Assembly: GCA_947579605.1 (NCBI GenBank) | Contig: OX388322.1 | Coordinates: 4,340,001-4,404,000 of the forward strand | Direction: 5' to 3' | DNA: 64,000 bases | Origin: Athripsodes cinereus | Taxonomy: Eukaryota; Arthropoda; Insecta; Trichoptera; Leptoceridae | Shown: one piece after another, positions 10,909 to 20,330 of the stretch | Layout of the letters: every line of letters starts with the position of its first letter | Position numbering within the stretch: the stretch's first letter is position 1 | Notes under the pieces: generated by a model | Database searches by the model: none | Told to the model about the DNA's origin: nothing | The model's input: the letters and a program-made list of their open reading frames with translations, nothing else | Translations under genes and position numbers: made by a program

Positions 10909-11507
10909 AAATACTTAAATACTTTCTCTCAATCCTCCAAGTGATTCACATCCTATTGAATTGTGATTCAATTACACCTGTCGAGATATATCTTAAATTG
11001 ATACAAATGGTTTCTTAGCCCTACTGTAAATAGAGTGACCATCCGTTATTGATTGGTTAAATGTTATAATATGTATCATGAATCCACGATTCACCGATTA
11101 TCAATAAAATAACAGTAAATGGATGATTACTAAATTAAATTTATTTATTTTATAATATATAGGTACCTACCTACTACACTTGATCATAATTCTATATAAT
11201 TACTATTGTGAACGACCTTACACCGATCTGATCATTTCACAGATTTGATAAACTAACTTAACAGTCATGGGTGCACAGCGGTACCAATATTTTTTTTATT
11301 ATTGGGCCTAAATTTATGATAAAGTACTACTCGAATACCTTCACAGAAAGCAACTTCGTGAGTTGTAAAGTGTTGTTCTTTAGACCATGAACCTAAAATT
11401 AAATATTCATTAATTTCTGTGCACATAGAATGGGATCAAATAGTAATAATAATAATAATCAGATGATGATCAGATGATAATAATAATCAGATGATAATCT
11501 GAGATCA

Positions 11508-12100
11508 GAATGTTGATACTGTGGATTCGGTCCATTGGTTGAGATTTGGGGATCTTTTTGGCGAAACCGAAGGATTTGTTTGTGCCATTCAAGACCAAGT
11601 AATAGTCACAAACAATTATTCTAAATTTATAATGAAACAAAATATTTCGGATAGATGAAGAGCCTGTTATCGGGAGGGAGAGACATTAAGACATATTTTG
11701 TCTGGATGTTCTCTTCTTTCCGGAACAGACTATTTGAAAAGACATGATCAGGTAGCAAAAATATTATATCAAAATTTAATTTTGAAATTAAAATTAATTG
11801 AACAGGAATCAAAATTACCATACTATAATTATTGTCCAGTATCGGTATTTGAAAACAATGAATCTAAACTCTACTGGGATCGACCAATTCAAACTGATCG
11901 AACTATTATAGCTAATCGACCAGATATTGTGTTGGTTGATCGCAGATGCCGTAAAACATACATCATAGACATCACTATACCGCACGATCGTCCACCAGGA
12001 TAGTAAGAAGGTTTTTGTCCCTGTAGCTCTGTAAGTGATCTCCCATGATTGTACTATTTCATAGAACATCATGGAAGAATCAACTCGAATAATGTTGGGG
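11508..12100 (+). pseudogene. R2/R4-like retrotransposon, zinc knuckle and restriction-like endonuclease remnant
   Basis: From about 11508 the plus frame reads [20 protein letters not shown], then a region before a TGA at 11656-11658, and continues RACYREGETLRHILSGC to YLKRHDQVAKILYQ. It ends NRPDIVLVDRRCRKTYIIDI before stopping at 12003. The GETLRHI-x-SGC part is the C-terminal zinc knuckle, and PD followed at spacing by DI is the PD-(D/E)xK signature of the restriction-like endonuclease of R2/R4-clade elements. The TGA sits where the first knuckle cysteine is expected. Beyond 12003 a shifted frame resembles the family's far C terminus (VPVAL), so a deletion is likely. Confidence 0.8.
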
Positions 12101-12236
12101 TTCTACATTTCGAATATAAATTTATTTTAATATTTTATGGTTTTTATTATTTAATGTAATATTTAAATTTTATTGTTAATCTTATATTATGTTCAAAATG
12201 TAGATTCTAATATTGTTTTCTTAAATAAATGAGATA

Positions 12237-12590
12237 TGAGATAATAATAACTAGATTACTTTTTTCAGATACGCCGTTTTGTGGAAAAACCACTGCAAGG
12301 GCCCATTCAATAATTATAACACCTCCTGAAGGGTTTTTAATCTCGCCTTGAACACCTCCACACTCTCTAGAGTCCGCGAATCATAGGGAATTTTGTTCCA
12401 CAGCAACGGACCAGCCACACAGAAGGCACGGTCAACATATTAAGCCAGACCTCCTCTACGCGACACCACAAGTCTATTGACAGAGTCTGTGTTAGCAGAC
12501 CTGAGTGATTTTTGGCTTTCCATTGTCTCCTCAGAAATGCAGAACTCCGAGATTTACACCGGTGCCATGCCATGTAGTGCCTTGAACACA
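12237..12590 (-). pseudogene. CR1-like RT C-terminal fragment (K1)
   Basis: The minus frame reads LRSANTDSVNRLVVSRRGG, a stop, then DRAFCVAGPLLWNKIPYDSR and VEVFKARLKTLQEVL, ending at 12314. R-x-F-x-VAGP-x-LWN-x-(L/I)P followed by a F-K-x-x-LKT helix is the conserved C terminus of CR1/Daphne-like elements. Related but distinct fragments lie at 26050, 29315, 36065 and 56778. One internal TAA disrupts it. Confidence 0.8.
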
Positions 12591-12814
12591 GTCAATATGA
12601 TTTTGAACTCTCTCTGATTTTAAGCCAGTGAAGATCTTTTAGAAGAAGAGTTATGTGACAAGTTTTGTTGGCATTGTAGATCAATCTATGGTTTCAAAGT
12701 TTTGGGTACTGGGACATTGTAAGCTTTGAAATCAATAACTTGAAGAAGTAATGAAACCAGTTTCAAAAGAATGTGAATTCAAATCGTTTAAAATACTAGA
12801 CCATACAGTTAAAC

Positions 12815-12900
12815 TCAATTGGAGAACCATGTTTATATAATGTAACAACATAGTGCAAAATAAAATTGGAAGAGGTGAAAAAGGCATCCCATCAACTGTT
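12815..12900 (+). repeat. Interspersed repeat R9
   Basis: Matches 48575-48660: ATTGGAGAACCATGT, AATGTAACA/AATGCAACA, GTGCA and GGAAGAGGTGAAAAAGG. Function unknown; it abuts a SINE in both places. Confidence 0.5.
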
Positions 12901-13165
12901 CGTGTGCCAGCCAGGGCAGATTGAAGAATGACCTTTTTCAAGTTGTCCTGGGTCTGAGTGTAACATGTACTTATATATGTTTAGTTTAGGCTGGTTTCTG
13001 CCCTGTGCTTCCGAGAGGAGCCTTGAGGGCGATGATGATGATATGTGTTTACTGCATTGTGCATTGTATAATGTGTGTAATCGTGTTAGTACTCATAATA
13101 CATGATTCATATTTAATTTGGGACTAGCTCGATCTGTGTGAATTGTCTATGCATGTTATGTTATC
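12901..13165 (+). repeat. SINE-B copy interrupted by an RT fragment
   Basis: The SINE body (CCAGGGCA, TGACCTTTTTCAAGTTGTCC, TGGGTCT) resumes after about 60 bp with GCATTGTGCATTGTATAAT and TTGGGACTAGCTCGATCTG to GAATTGTCTATGCATG. The intervening part, 12985-13045 (GGTTTCTGCCCTGTGC, CGAGAGGAGCC, GATGATGATGAT), is the C-terminal end of RT family C, whose better copy is at 40260-40560 (minus). The tRNA head is missing. Confidence 0.6.
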
Positions 13166-13210
13166 CTACATCATAAATTCAGCGCTGAGGCTTGCCACCC
13201 ATCCTGAATA
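13165..13210 (+). repeat. Repeat family X fragment
   Basis: CAGCGCTGAGGCTTGCCACC then ATCCTGAATA; short core fragment directly after the SINE-B copy. Confidence 0.5.
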
Positions 13211-13303
13211 TTTGATCACACATTTGAATGTATACCTTTTATGTAACTGTTTTTAATCAATGTACAGTAAAGAATGAATAAATAAATAAATAAATAAATA
13301 AAA
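13211..13303 (+). repeat. LINE 3'-end repeat R6 with (AAAT)n tail
   Basis: TGAATGTATACCTTTTATGT, AATCAATGTACAGTAAAGAA, then AATAAATAAAT to 13303. Complete 3' end, 5'-truncated. Confidence 0.65.
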
Positions 13304-13406
13304 ACATTAATGTTGTTGACCGAAGGTACTTGTTGGAAGTCCATTTCAAGATAATTGAAAAAAAAACACAATATGTAGTTAACTTCCAAATGATACTTTA
13401 TTAACT

Positions 13407-13450
13407 TCGCGTACTAGTATTCAGAGACTCTCGTCTCCATCATCAGGCGA
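13407..13450 (-). ncRNA. Hammerhead-ribozyme-like motif, left arm
   Basis: On the minus strand: stem I TCGC, core CTGATGA (13440-13446), T, stem II GGAGAC-GAGA-GTCTCT (one G-U pair), GAA (13420-13422), palindromic stem III TACTAGTA, C at the cleavage position, then GCGA closing stem I. Same as the right-arm copy except for one stem II base. Confidence 0.6.
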
Positions 13451-14220
13451 TTAGTAAAAAGTGAAATAAGATACAGAGACAAACAGTATTTATAGGATTT
13501 GAACAAAAGAAAGTTGGGAGAAGCCCGTGTTGATAAGAAAGTAATTATAATTCATTGATAAAAAACTATTGGAAAGTGATCCACTGTGGACGGATTCACG
13601 AGAGAATAATTTAAGAAAAATATAAATATCTAACTTCTCCGGTATTTACCTTATTGCGAAATGGGGAAACCACAGAAAACCCAAATCAGAGAAGAGCAAA
13701 AACTCTAGATTATTAACTAAAATTTTAAGTTTCTTAAGGTAGGTACATGTGAATCAATTATTATTAATAGAAAAAGGAAGTAAGCACTTATAACAATTAA
13801 CAATATGATTTAGCTCAATATGAGAACAGTGACTTTAACATTGTAAAAATGATGTGAGATATTTGATTTTATAAAAACTAAATGATTAATTCTAATGATG
13901 TTTGAAGAAATGTAGTGTGCAGTTAAGGTGCTGAGTTGGAGTAGGCAGATCGATGGTTGATAACCCCCCACAGCGATTTAACTGTAAACAAAGAAAACAA
14001 AGGCAGTAATATTCTTTTTATAATATTATGTTGTTATATTTATCAAAAGGCTTTGATTATTGTATCGGAATCACCGAGGATATCTTATATCAATCACCGA
14101 GGATATCCTATCCCGTGTTGATAATAATTACTTTCTTATCAACACGGGCTTCTCCCAACTTTCTTTTGTTCAAATCTTATAAATACTGTTTGTCTCTGTA
14201 TCTTATTTCACTTTTTACAA

Positions 14221-14264
14221 TCGCCTGATGATGGAGACGAGAGTCTCCGAATACTAGTACGCGA
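14221..14264 (+). ncRNA. Hammerhead-ribozyme-like motif, right arm
   Basis: 44 nt: TCGC (stem I), CTGATGA (14225-14231), T, perfect 6-bp stem II GGAGAC-GAGA-GTCTCC, GAA (14249-14251), TACTAGTA (14252-14259), C14260, GCGA (stem I partner). Core order and spacing match a type I hammerhead ribozyme. Stem III has no loop and is self-complementary, as in Penelope-type hammerheads thought to act as dimers. One deviation: position 15.1 is U with A at 16.1, the reverse of the usual A-U. Confidence 0.65.
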
Positions 14265-14369
14265 AGTTGATAAAGTCATTTGGAAGTTAACTACATATTG
14301 TGTTTTTTTTCAATTATCTTGAAATAAATAAATATTTTAATATTCGTCAGAACGGAGGAGACACTTTAT

Positions 14370-14445
14370 TGCAGCTGGTTAGCTGGCTAGCTCACTTGTG
14401 GATATGCCGTAATGGTGTAGCAGTAGATAGTAGTAATAGTATAAC
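14370..14445 (+). repeat. Repeat family X, distal fragment
   Basis: TTGCAGCTGGTTAGCTGGCT, CTCACTTGTGG and ATGCCGTAATGGTGTAG, ending in a TAG/TAA-rich tail. Confidence 0.55.
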
Positions 14446-15089
14446 ATGCCTACATTAAAATGCGTAAAATAGGCCCAGTACATAACTACATTTATGTACG
14501 TAATTCTTATATTAATATTATTATAAATCATGGGTATTTTAAAATAAACCAATTTATAGTAGGTACTGACCTTAAACTACATTGCAGTTGTTTGTGTGAT
14601 GAGCCGAAAAAGTGATTCGTAATAGTAAGTAATAAAATTACTTTACAATTATTATTACAAATATACTATTATTACACATTACGTTTTTATAATAATAATT
14701 TTATAGTTTTTACCTTAATTAATAATTTATTATTATTTGCACCGGATATAAAGATGGGACTATCATACTAGTACGCACACACACACAGTCGCAGTAGTAT
14801 TTTTTAAAAAAAATAAATTTTTATTTAATTTTTCTCTTACAAATACTTATAACATGAATAACAATACACCGCCAAATCAATTGCAATTAGTAAACCAGCA
14901 AAGTTGGCAAACATTGTTTAGTATTATAATGCAACAATAAAATGTTGTAAAAAAAAATCTCACAAAAAAAAAGAAAGTTTTAGTCCCCAAAAAATCATCT
15001 CCAATCAAGAAGAGAATAAAGGAATGGGACGGGAAATTGGAGAAGAAAGAAAATCAACCAATGATTATTTAAAGTTAAAAAAAAATATG

Positions 15090-15228
15090 TGGTTTGCCAC
15101 CCGTCCTGAATGTCTTAATTTTTTGTCGGCATGGAAAGGAAAGCTTGCGTGTTTATATCATGCAGCTGATTTGCTGACTACTTCACTTGTGGGATATGCC
15201 GTCATGGTATAGAAGTAGTAGAAATAGT
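15090..15228 (+). repeat. Repeat family X copy
   Basis: TTTGCCACCCGTCCTGAATG, TCGGCATGGAAAGGAAAGCT, CATGCAGCTGATTTGCTGAC, CTTGTGGGATATGCCGTCAT, then GGTATAGAAGTAGTAG. One of the cleaner distal halves. Confidence 0.7.
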
Positions 15229-15624
15229 AAAAAAAATATTCGCTTTTCAAATTAATTTTTCTTCATAATTTCTAATATTATCTATTAATAAACAGTGATA
15301 TGTTACAACTAGATTCGCAATGTCATACAAATATTTTCTAAAAATGTGTACCCACCCGTCGAGGTACAATACCTGAGTAATATATATTCATCTCTTTTCT
15401 TATGTATAATATATTCATCTCTATCTTTTGCCTTTGTCGTCTGTAATAATCCCCATTCTCATATTGTCTATCTCTTGTTATCTACAAACAATTTATATGT
15501 GTGTCGCTTCTTATCAAACTAAAAATTGCGGCACCAAGGACCGCAACGAGATTTTATTGATGGTACATGTTTGAGATTCATATTGCAAATCTAGGTATAA
15601 CATATCACTGTTAATATATCGATA

Positions 15625-15905
15625 CCCTCACGCCGTAATGGGGTAGGCTGAGAACACGGAACACCATTTTACATACTTCTTTCGCTCCCTCCACATTCAT
15701 CCAGTTTCTCAGACATGCAAGCTGATTTGAGAATTTGATCGATTAAGTCATGCCACGTAGTTCTTGGACATCCGCGCTTTCGAACACCCCCTCTTTTAAA
15801 TAAATGCGCCCTCATCGTCAATCTATCATTGTACATATATTAGGTATATCCACATGTCCAAACCATCGAAACTTATTTACAAGCAATCACGCATTAACAA
15901 AACGT
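15625..15905 (-). pseudogene. Non-LTR RT family A fragment, strongly decayed
   Basis: Plus-strand landmarks of the family in reverse orientation: CCCTCACGCCGTAATGGGGT, ACATACTTCTTTCGCTCCCT, CATTCATCCAGTTTCTCAGA, CACGTAGTTCTTGGACATCC and ACATGTCCAAACCATCGAAA. Several indels break the frame; the fragment stops near the RDRVK coding region. Confidence 0.7.
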
Positions 15906-15934
15906 TAACTTATATCGGAATCTTCTTGTTTCAT

Positions 15935-16020
15935 CTTTGTTGTCACTCCCTCAGTGCTGAGGGTCGTGACCATCATTTGTATAGGTGTGGACATGTGGAC
16001 AAAATGCTTCCAGCGACTCC
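15935..16020 (-). pseudogene. Non-LTR RT family E C-terminal fragment
   Basis: The minus strand reads DRSRWKHFVHMSTPIQMM then, frame-shifted, VTTLSTEG. The plus-strand block CTCAGTGCTGAGGGTCGTGA with CCATCAT matches 36685-36715. Confidence 0.55.
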
Positions 16021-16084
16021 TATCACTATAATAAAGCTACTAACAAAACTTTATATCATATCCTTATTTTTTATTAATTAATAA

Positions 16085-16320
16085 ATCAGGCATTCAGGAT
16101 CGGTGACACACCCCATACATGCCTTTTACAGGACACTCGAAAATTTACAGGAAATAGTGGGAAACATACCTATATTATTCTCCACGGAGCAAATAAAGCA
16201 TTATTTAATTTAGCGATGTGGTATGCCATAATTTTGAATGACATTTTTTTATGGCATACCGGGTACATATGCAGATAGCTCGCTGGCTACCAAACTTGGG
16301 AGATGTCATAATTATGTACC
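16085..16320 (-). repeat. Repeat family X, broken copy
   Basis: Reverse-oriented pieces include ATGCCTTTTACAGGACACTC, GAAAATTTACAG and GCATTCAGGAT; 16225-16310 holds less certain pieces (GCTCGCTGGCTACCAAACTT, GGGAGATGTCATAATTATG). Order is disturbed and divergence is high. Confidence 0.4.
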
Positions 16321-16526
16321 TAGATCAGAGGTTCCCAAACTTTTTTTTCATAGACTACTTTCAAAATTTTGCTGGTTCCGATGGACCCCCTGCAGCTACA
16401 TTTCTACAATAATCCCAAAACTAACCGGAATGCCTACTTTTTTGTCACGTCAACGTAGACCCCCGTCGAGTCTCCCGTAGACCCCTGGGTTCCACCTGGA
16501 CCATTTTAGGAATCAATGATGTAGAT
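16318..16526. mobile_element. hAT-type MITE
   Basis: The element spans 16326-16518. It begins CAGAGGTTCCCAAAC and ends, reverse complement, CATTGATTCCTAAAA, a typical hAT terminus with several mismatches. Flanks ACCTAGAT and ATGTAGAT agree at 6 of 8 positions, fitting a decayed 8-bp target duplication. The interior has GTAGACCCC repeats and no transposase. Confidence 0.7.
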
Positions 16527-16984
16527 GGATGCTATAGACATACGAACGAACTCTTGCATACTTAACATTGATTGAATTATATAAAAGTTTGGTCATGTTG
16601 TGAGGATGGGTGATTTGCGATTTCGTGGAACAATTTATACAAGGGCACGTATTTTATTACCTAACCTTATCTATTTTTATGATGTTACAATTTTTATATT
16701 TTTTCTTAGATCAAGGTAGACTTGTAAATAATGTGATTCACAAATTATAATTTGCTTGATTTCTAATAAAGATCTAAGTTTTCACAACAGGCGTTAAAAG
16801 TATACCTATTTTCTTCTTCCGGGCTGATTGTTCGTGGTCTTGAGAATAATTTGTAATCCACACTTCACACACATCTGTGGCGGGTGTCTTAAGGGATAAT
16901 AATAATAATAAACTTTATTGTACAAAATATTTAAACAAAAATAATGTCTGATGTCTTCCAACTAACCCAATAATAGGGAAGAAG

Positions 16985-17065
16985 TTAATATTTATTTATT
17001 TATTGATACATTTTACGGCATGAGAGTCTATTCCATAACAAAATTTAACAATTCTTACCCCATTT
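16985..17065 (-). repeat. LINE 3'-end repeat R7
   Basis: (TTTA)n followed by TTGATACATTTTACGGCATG. Same family as 17268, 42720, 50030 and 63235, whose consensus contains CATGTAAAAGGCTCACGCCG and an (AAAT)n tail. Confidence 0.5.
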
Positions 17066-17267
17066 AAATTTTATCTGTTTGACGCGCTTTTACCAATGTT
17101 TTATATATATTTACTAGCTCATTTTGATACACCATAATTGCCTCATTATAAATACCCTTTTTTATTAATTCTTGTTAATTTAATTTATTTTAATCTTGAC
17201 TTATGTATTTGTAATGTACCTGTGTGGTTGTGTATTATTGTTTTTTTTTTGTTGTCTGTCATACTTT

Positions 17268-17312
17268 TTTGTTAACATGTAAAAGGCTCACGCCGTATAT
17301 TAAATAATATTA
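17268..17312 (+). repeat. LINE 3'-end repeat R7
   Basis: TTAACATGTAAAAGGCTCAC then GCCGTATATTAAATAAT; plus-orientation copy. Confidence 0.55.
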
Positions 17313-17515
17313 GACATAAAATCTGCAAAATTACATAAAAAATATTTAATATAATTACACATAAAAACAACTTTAAAAATACAAACATACATTAGAAATT
17401 AAAGAATACAAAATCACATTAATTCCTTGCAATAAATATTTCAAAAAAACTGACCATCTAAAAATGATAGTCGGCAGTATGCAATTTGTCTTCAAAATTC
17501 AAATAGAACTTTTAA

Positions 17516-17610
17516 GTTGTAATTGTATATGTGTAAATCGTCGCGTTAGTACCCATAATACAAGATTCATCTTAGTTTGGGACTAGCTCGATCTGTGTGA
17601 ATTGTCTAGA
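17516..17610 (+). repeat. SINE-B 3' fragment
   Basis: GTATATGTGTAAATCGTCGC, GTTAGTACCCATAATACAAG and GGGACTAGCTCGATCTGTGT to GAATTGTCTAG. Matches the tail of the copy at 24375-24628. Confidence 0.6.
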
Positions 17611-17744
17611 AAAAAAAAATTGATAAGTTAAATCGACCAGTTTTTACGGCTCGAGACCAGTTGAAGAAGTAAAAATGTGTTTCAAACTTTTTCATTTGGT
17701 TTTTATATGATTGGATATAATATATATGTGATAAACATGGAAAT

Positions 17745-17960
17745 CTCCCGGAGACAGATTTCGATTACAGATTGATTACATTCTTACGCGTCAACGATAC
17801 AGGAATCAAATTAAAGATTGCAGGAGCTATGCAGGTCCGGACATTGATAGCGATCATAATATGGTTGTGGCGGAAACCATACTGAAATTCAAAAGGCTCG
17901 AGAAGAGAACCACAAAAAGAAGTAAAAGAGAAATACGACGAAAAAACTGAGATATGCGAT
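17745..17960 (+). pseudogene. APE-type endonuclease C-terminal fragment of non-LTR element B
   Basis: Frame 2 reads FRLQIDYILTRQRYRNQIKD, then SYAGPDIDSDHNMVVAE. IDYIL followed by DSDHNMV is the conserved end of the apurinic-endonuclease-like domain, including the catalytic SDH motif, that nicks target DNA in target-primed reverse transcription. Most of the domain is lost by 5' truncation. A one-base frameshift between about 17890 and 17940 separates this frame from the downstream RT frame, which is already open as QKEVKEKYDEKTEICDFV; both parts belong to one original ORF. Confidence 0.85.
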
Positions 17961-17963
17961 TTT

Positions 17964-19982
17964 GTGAGCAATGATAATGTAGATAAAGTATGGGGGAAAA
18001 TTAAAGAGAAAATAACCGCAGCGGCAGACGAGGTTTTAGAGAAAAGAAAGCCGCAAGCTAGGAAAGAATGGATCACAGACGACATTTTAAAAATGATCGA
18101 AGAAAGAAGGAAGCTAAAGAATTCTCAAACAGAAGAAGGGAAAAAAGAATATAAAGCCCTTAGGAATAAAATTAACAGAGAATCCAAGCTGAAAAAGGAA
18201 TGTTATTTGCAAGAAAAATGCAAAAATATCAACAGAAATATAAAACAAAGGAAATTCGAAACCGCATACTCTGAAGTAAAGAACTTCTTCAATGAAAAAT
18301 CACAGCCACGATGTGCTATACAAGATAAAAACGGCAAACTGCTGTTTGAGGACGAACTGATCGTCAAAAGATGGAAGGAATACCTAGAACAATTGTACAA
18401 AGGAAAGAGCATACTCCAGGAAAGCAAAGCACTGGAAGCAGAATATGACGTAGAAAATAATGGAGATGACATCTTAAGAAGTGAATTTGATATTGCATTA
18501 GCAAAGTTGAAAGACGGCAAAGCACCAGGCATCGACCTGATTCCATCAGAGCTGCTTAAATGCGCGGGAAAAGGCATGCTTGATACATTGTATAAGCTCG
18601 TCTGCAAAATATACGACACAGGAGAGATACCTGAGGACTTTGCCAAATGTCTGATACGAGCGCTTCCTAAGAAGGCAGGCACGACAAAGTGCGAACAACA
18701 CAGAACCTTAAGCATGATATCACACGCTTCTAAGATACTCACCAACATTATAATGAAAAGGGCGGAAAATAAAATAAACGAAACACTTTCAGAAGATCAA
18801 TTTGGATTCCGCAAGGAGACTGGTACAAGAGATGCAATCCTGAGTCTCAGACTTATTCTAGAAAAGAGAATAACAGTTAATAAAAACACATATATAGCAT
18901 TCATCGACCTAGAAAAGGCATTCGATAAAGTAGAATGGGAACAACTTTTTAACATCCTAAACGAAATAGGAATGAGTTACAAAGACAGAAGAGCAATCTG
19001 GAGCCTATATAAGAACGAAATGGCCGTAATTAAAAGCGGAGAGAGCTGCGCAGAAGCAAGGGTCGAACAAGGCGTAAGACAAGGATGCTCAATGTCGCCA
19101 GCTCTCTTTAACTGCTATATACAGCGAGCCATTGATGAACTGAGAGAAGAAATGAAGAACTGGACAGGAGTCAAAATAAATGGGAAAAAGGTCGACATGA
19201 TCAGATATGCTGACGACATAGCACTGCTCGCAGACTCCGAGATGGAGCTGAACGAAGCCTTAGGAAAAATGGAAAGTATTCTGTTGTCAAAGTACAACAT
19301 GAAAATAAATAAAGAAAAAACAAAATGTATGGTCGTTGGAAAAGAGGAAGCGACTGCGAACATTGCCATAAATGGAGTGAGCATCAAACAAGTAAGTGAA
19401 TTCGTGTACCTGGGCAGCAGAATAAACCAGGATGGACGCTCCAAATCGGAAATTGTAAGCAGAATAAACCAGGCAAGGATTGCCTTTAACAAAAAATCAA
19501 AGATATTGGAATCCCCAAATATTGACTTAAGCGTAAGGAAGAACCTTACTAAAGCCTTTGTATGGAGCATTCTGCTTTATGGTTGTGAGACATGGACCAT
19601 CAGCAAGAGTGAAAGCGGACGGCTGGCGGCCTTTGAGATGTGGTGCTACAGACGCATGCTCAAGATCCATTGGTCGGAGCACGTCGAAAATGAAGAAGTA
19701 TTAACCAGGGTAGGCGAAAAAAGGCAACTCCTTAAGAGAATCAGCCAACAACGAGCTAACTGGATTGGCCACAACATCAGGCATCCAGGACTACTCATCG
19801 CCATCGCAGAGGGTAAGACCGAGGGGACAAATGGCAGAGGCCGACCAAGAGACGCATATATGGACCAACTGAAGAGAGACATGAACTGTGGCTCATACGT
19901 AGGGCTAAAAAGACTGGCCGAGAATAGAGACGAATGGAGAAGAAAAACCAAACTCGTTGCAGACCAATCCAGTGGATTGTAA
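17964..19982 (+). CDS. Non-LTR retrotransposon reverse transcriptase (element B), 5'-truncated
   Basis: The 672-codon frame opens at a GTG with no true start, because coding continues upstream across a frameshift. It would copy element RNA at a nicked chromosomal site. Palm motifs are present in order: FIDLEKAFD with the first catalytic Asp at about residue 315, RQGCSMSPALFN near 372, and YADDIALLA with the Asp pair at 417-418. The template region GFRKETGTRDA lies near 281. The C-terminal domain includes LYGCETWTISKSES and WIGHNIRHPG, and the ORF ends QSSGL before an (AT)n tail at 19988-20001. The RT motifs look intact, so the element is relatively young, but without the endonuclease it is not autonomous. 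It is RTE/Jockey-like; the exact clade is uncertain. Confidence 0.9.
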   Translation: MSNDNVDKVWGKIKEKITAAADEVLEKRKPQARKEWITDDILKMIEERRKLKNSQTEEGKKEYKALRNKINRESKLKKECYLQEKCKNINRNIKQRKFETAYSEVKNFFNEKSQPRCAIQDKNGKLLFEDELIVKRWKEYLEQLYKGKSILQESKALEAEYDVENNGDDILRSEFDIALAKLKDGKAPGIDLIPSELLKCAGKGMLDTLYKLVCKIYDTGEIPEDFAKCLIRALPKKAGTTKCEQHRTLSMISHASKILTNIIMKRAENKINETLSEDQFGFRKETGTRDAILSLRLILEKRITVNKNTYIAFIDLEKAFDKVEWEQLFNILNEIGMSYKDRRAIWSLYKNEMAVIKSGESCAEARVEQGVRQGCSMSPALFNCYIQRAIDELREEMKNWTGVKINGKKVDMIRYADDIALLADSEMELNEALGKMESILLSKYNMKINKEKTKCMVVGKEEATANIAINGVSIKQVSEFVYLGSRINQDGRSKSEIVSRINQARIAFNKKSKILESPNIDLSVRKNLTKAFVWSILLYGCETWTISKSESGRLAAFEMWCYRRMLKIHWSEHVENEEVLTRVGEKRQLLKRISQQRANWIGHNIRHPGLLIAIAEGKTEGTNGRGRPRDAYMDQLKRDMNCGSYVGLKRLAENRDEWRRKTKLVADQSSGL

Positions 19983-20094
19983 CTCATTATATATATATAA
20001 ACATTGATTATTTTCATTTATTTATTTTTTTCTTCACTGTAGGTACATTGGTTACAATAATATAACAAATCAAAAAAGTATCATAAAATACCAA

Positions 20095-20330
20095 TTCAAT
20101 GTTCAGAGGGCAAGTTTGTCGCTAATATGCGATGTCTTCCAACTAACCCGGTTTTTAAAATTAAAAAAAAAAACAAACATATACATATATGCATTTTCAA
20201 ATTGAATAATTCATCATCATTACCATCACGACGCTTTCATTGCGGGGTAGACATCGAGCGCCAATAACACCTACCCATGCATACACTTTTCGCTTCCGTC
20301 ACTGACAAAAAAAATCCTCATGAATGATTT
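20095..20330. repeat. R6 fragment and possible RT tail
   Basis: 20098-20152 carries CAGAGGGCAAGTTTGTCGCT and GATGTCTTCCAACTAACCC, pieces of LINE tail R6. 20210-20310 has an (ATC)n-type start followed by GACGCTTTCATTGCGGGGTA; on the minus strand this gives CYWRSMSTPQ, which could be a retrotransposon C terminus, but the evidence is thin. Confidence 0.35.

Larger units (their letters stand above)
13345..14328. mobile_element. Inverted-repeat element with ~208-bp arms carrying hammerhead-like motifs
   Basis: The left arm (13345-13553) and right arm (14121-14328) are reverse complements over about 208 bp with only scattered mismatches. The outer ends read ATTTCAAGATAATTG. The ~567-bp centre has no ORF over 70 codons; it contains the direct repeat TCACCGAGGATATC (twice, 14070-14110) and a short hairpin CCCGTGTTGATAA/TTATCAACACGGG. 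Each arm carries a hammerhead-ribozyme-like core. The arrangement fits two opposed terminal repeats of a Penelope-like or retrozyme-type element, or a foldback DNA element that captured one. Confidence 0.8.

Noticed and set aside
18203..18748. 181-codon minus-strand frame
   Set aside because: Antisense shadow of the RT coding sequence of element B.
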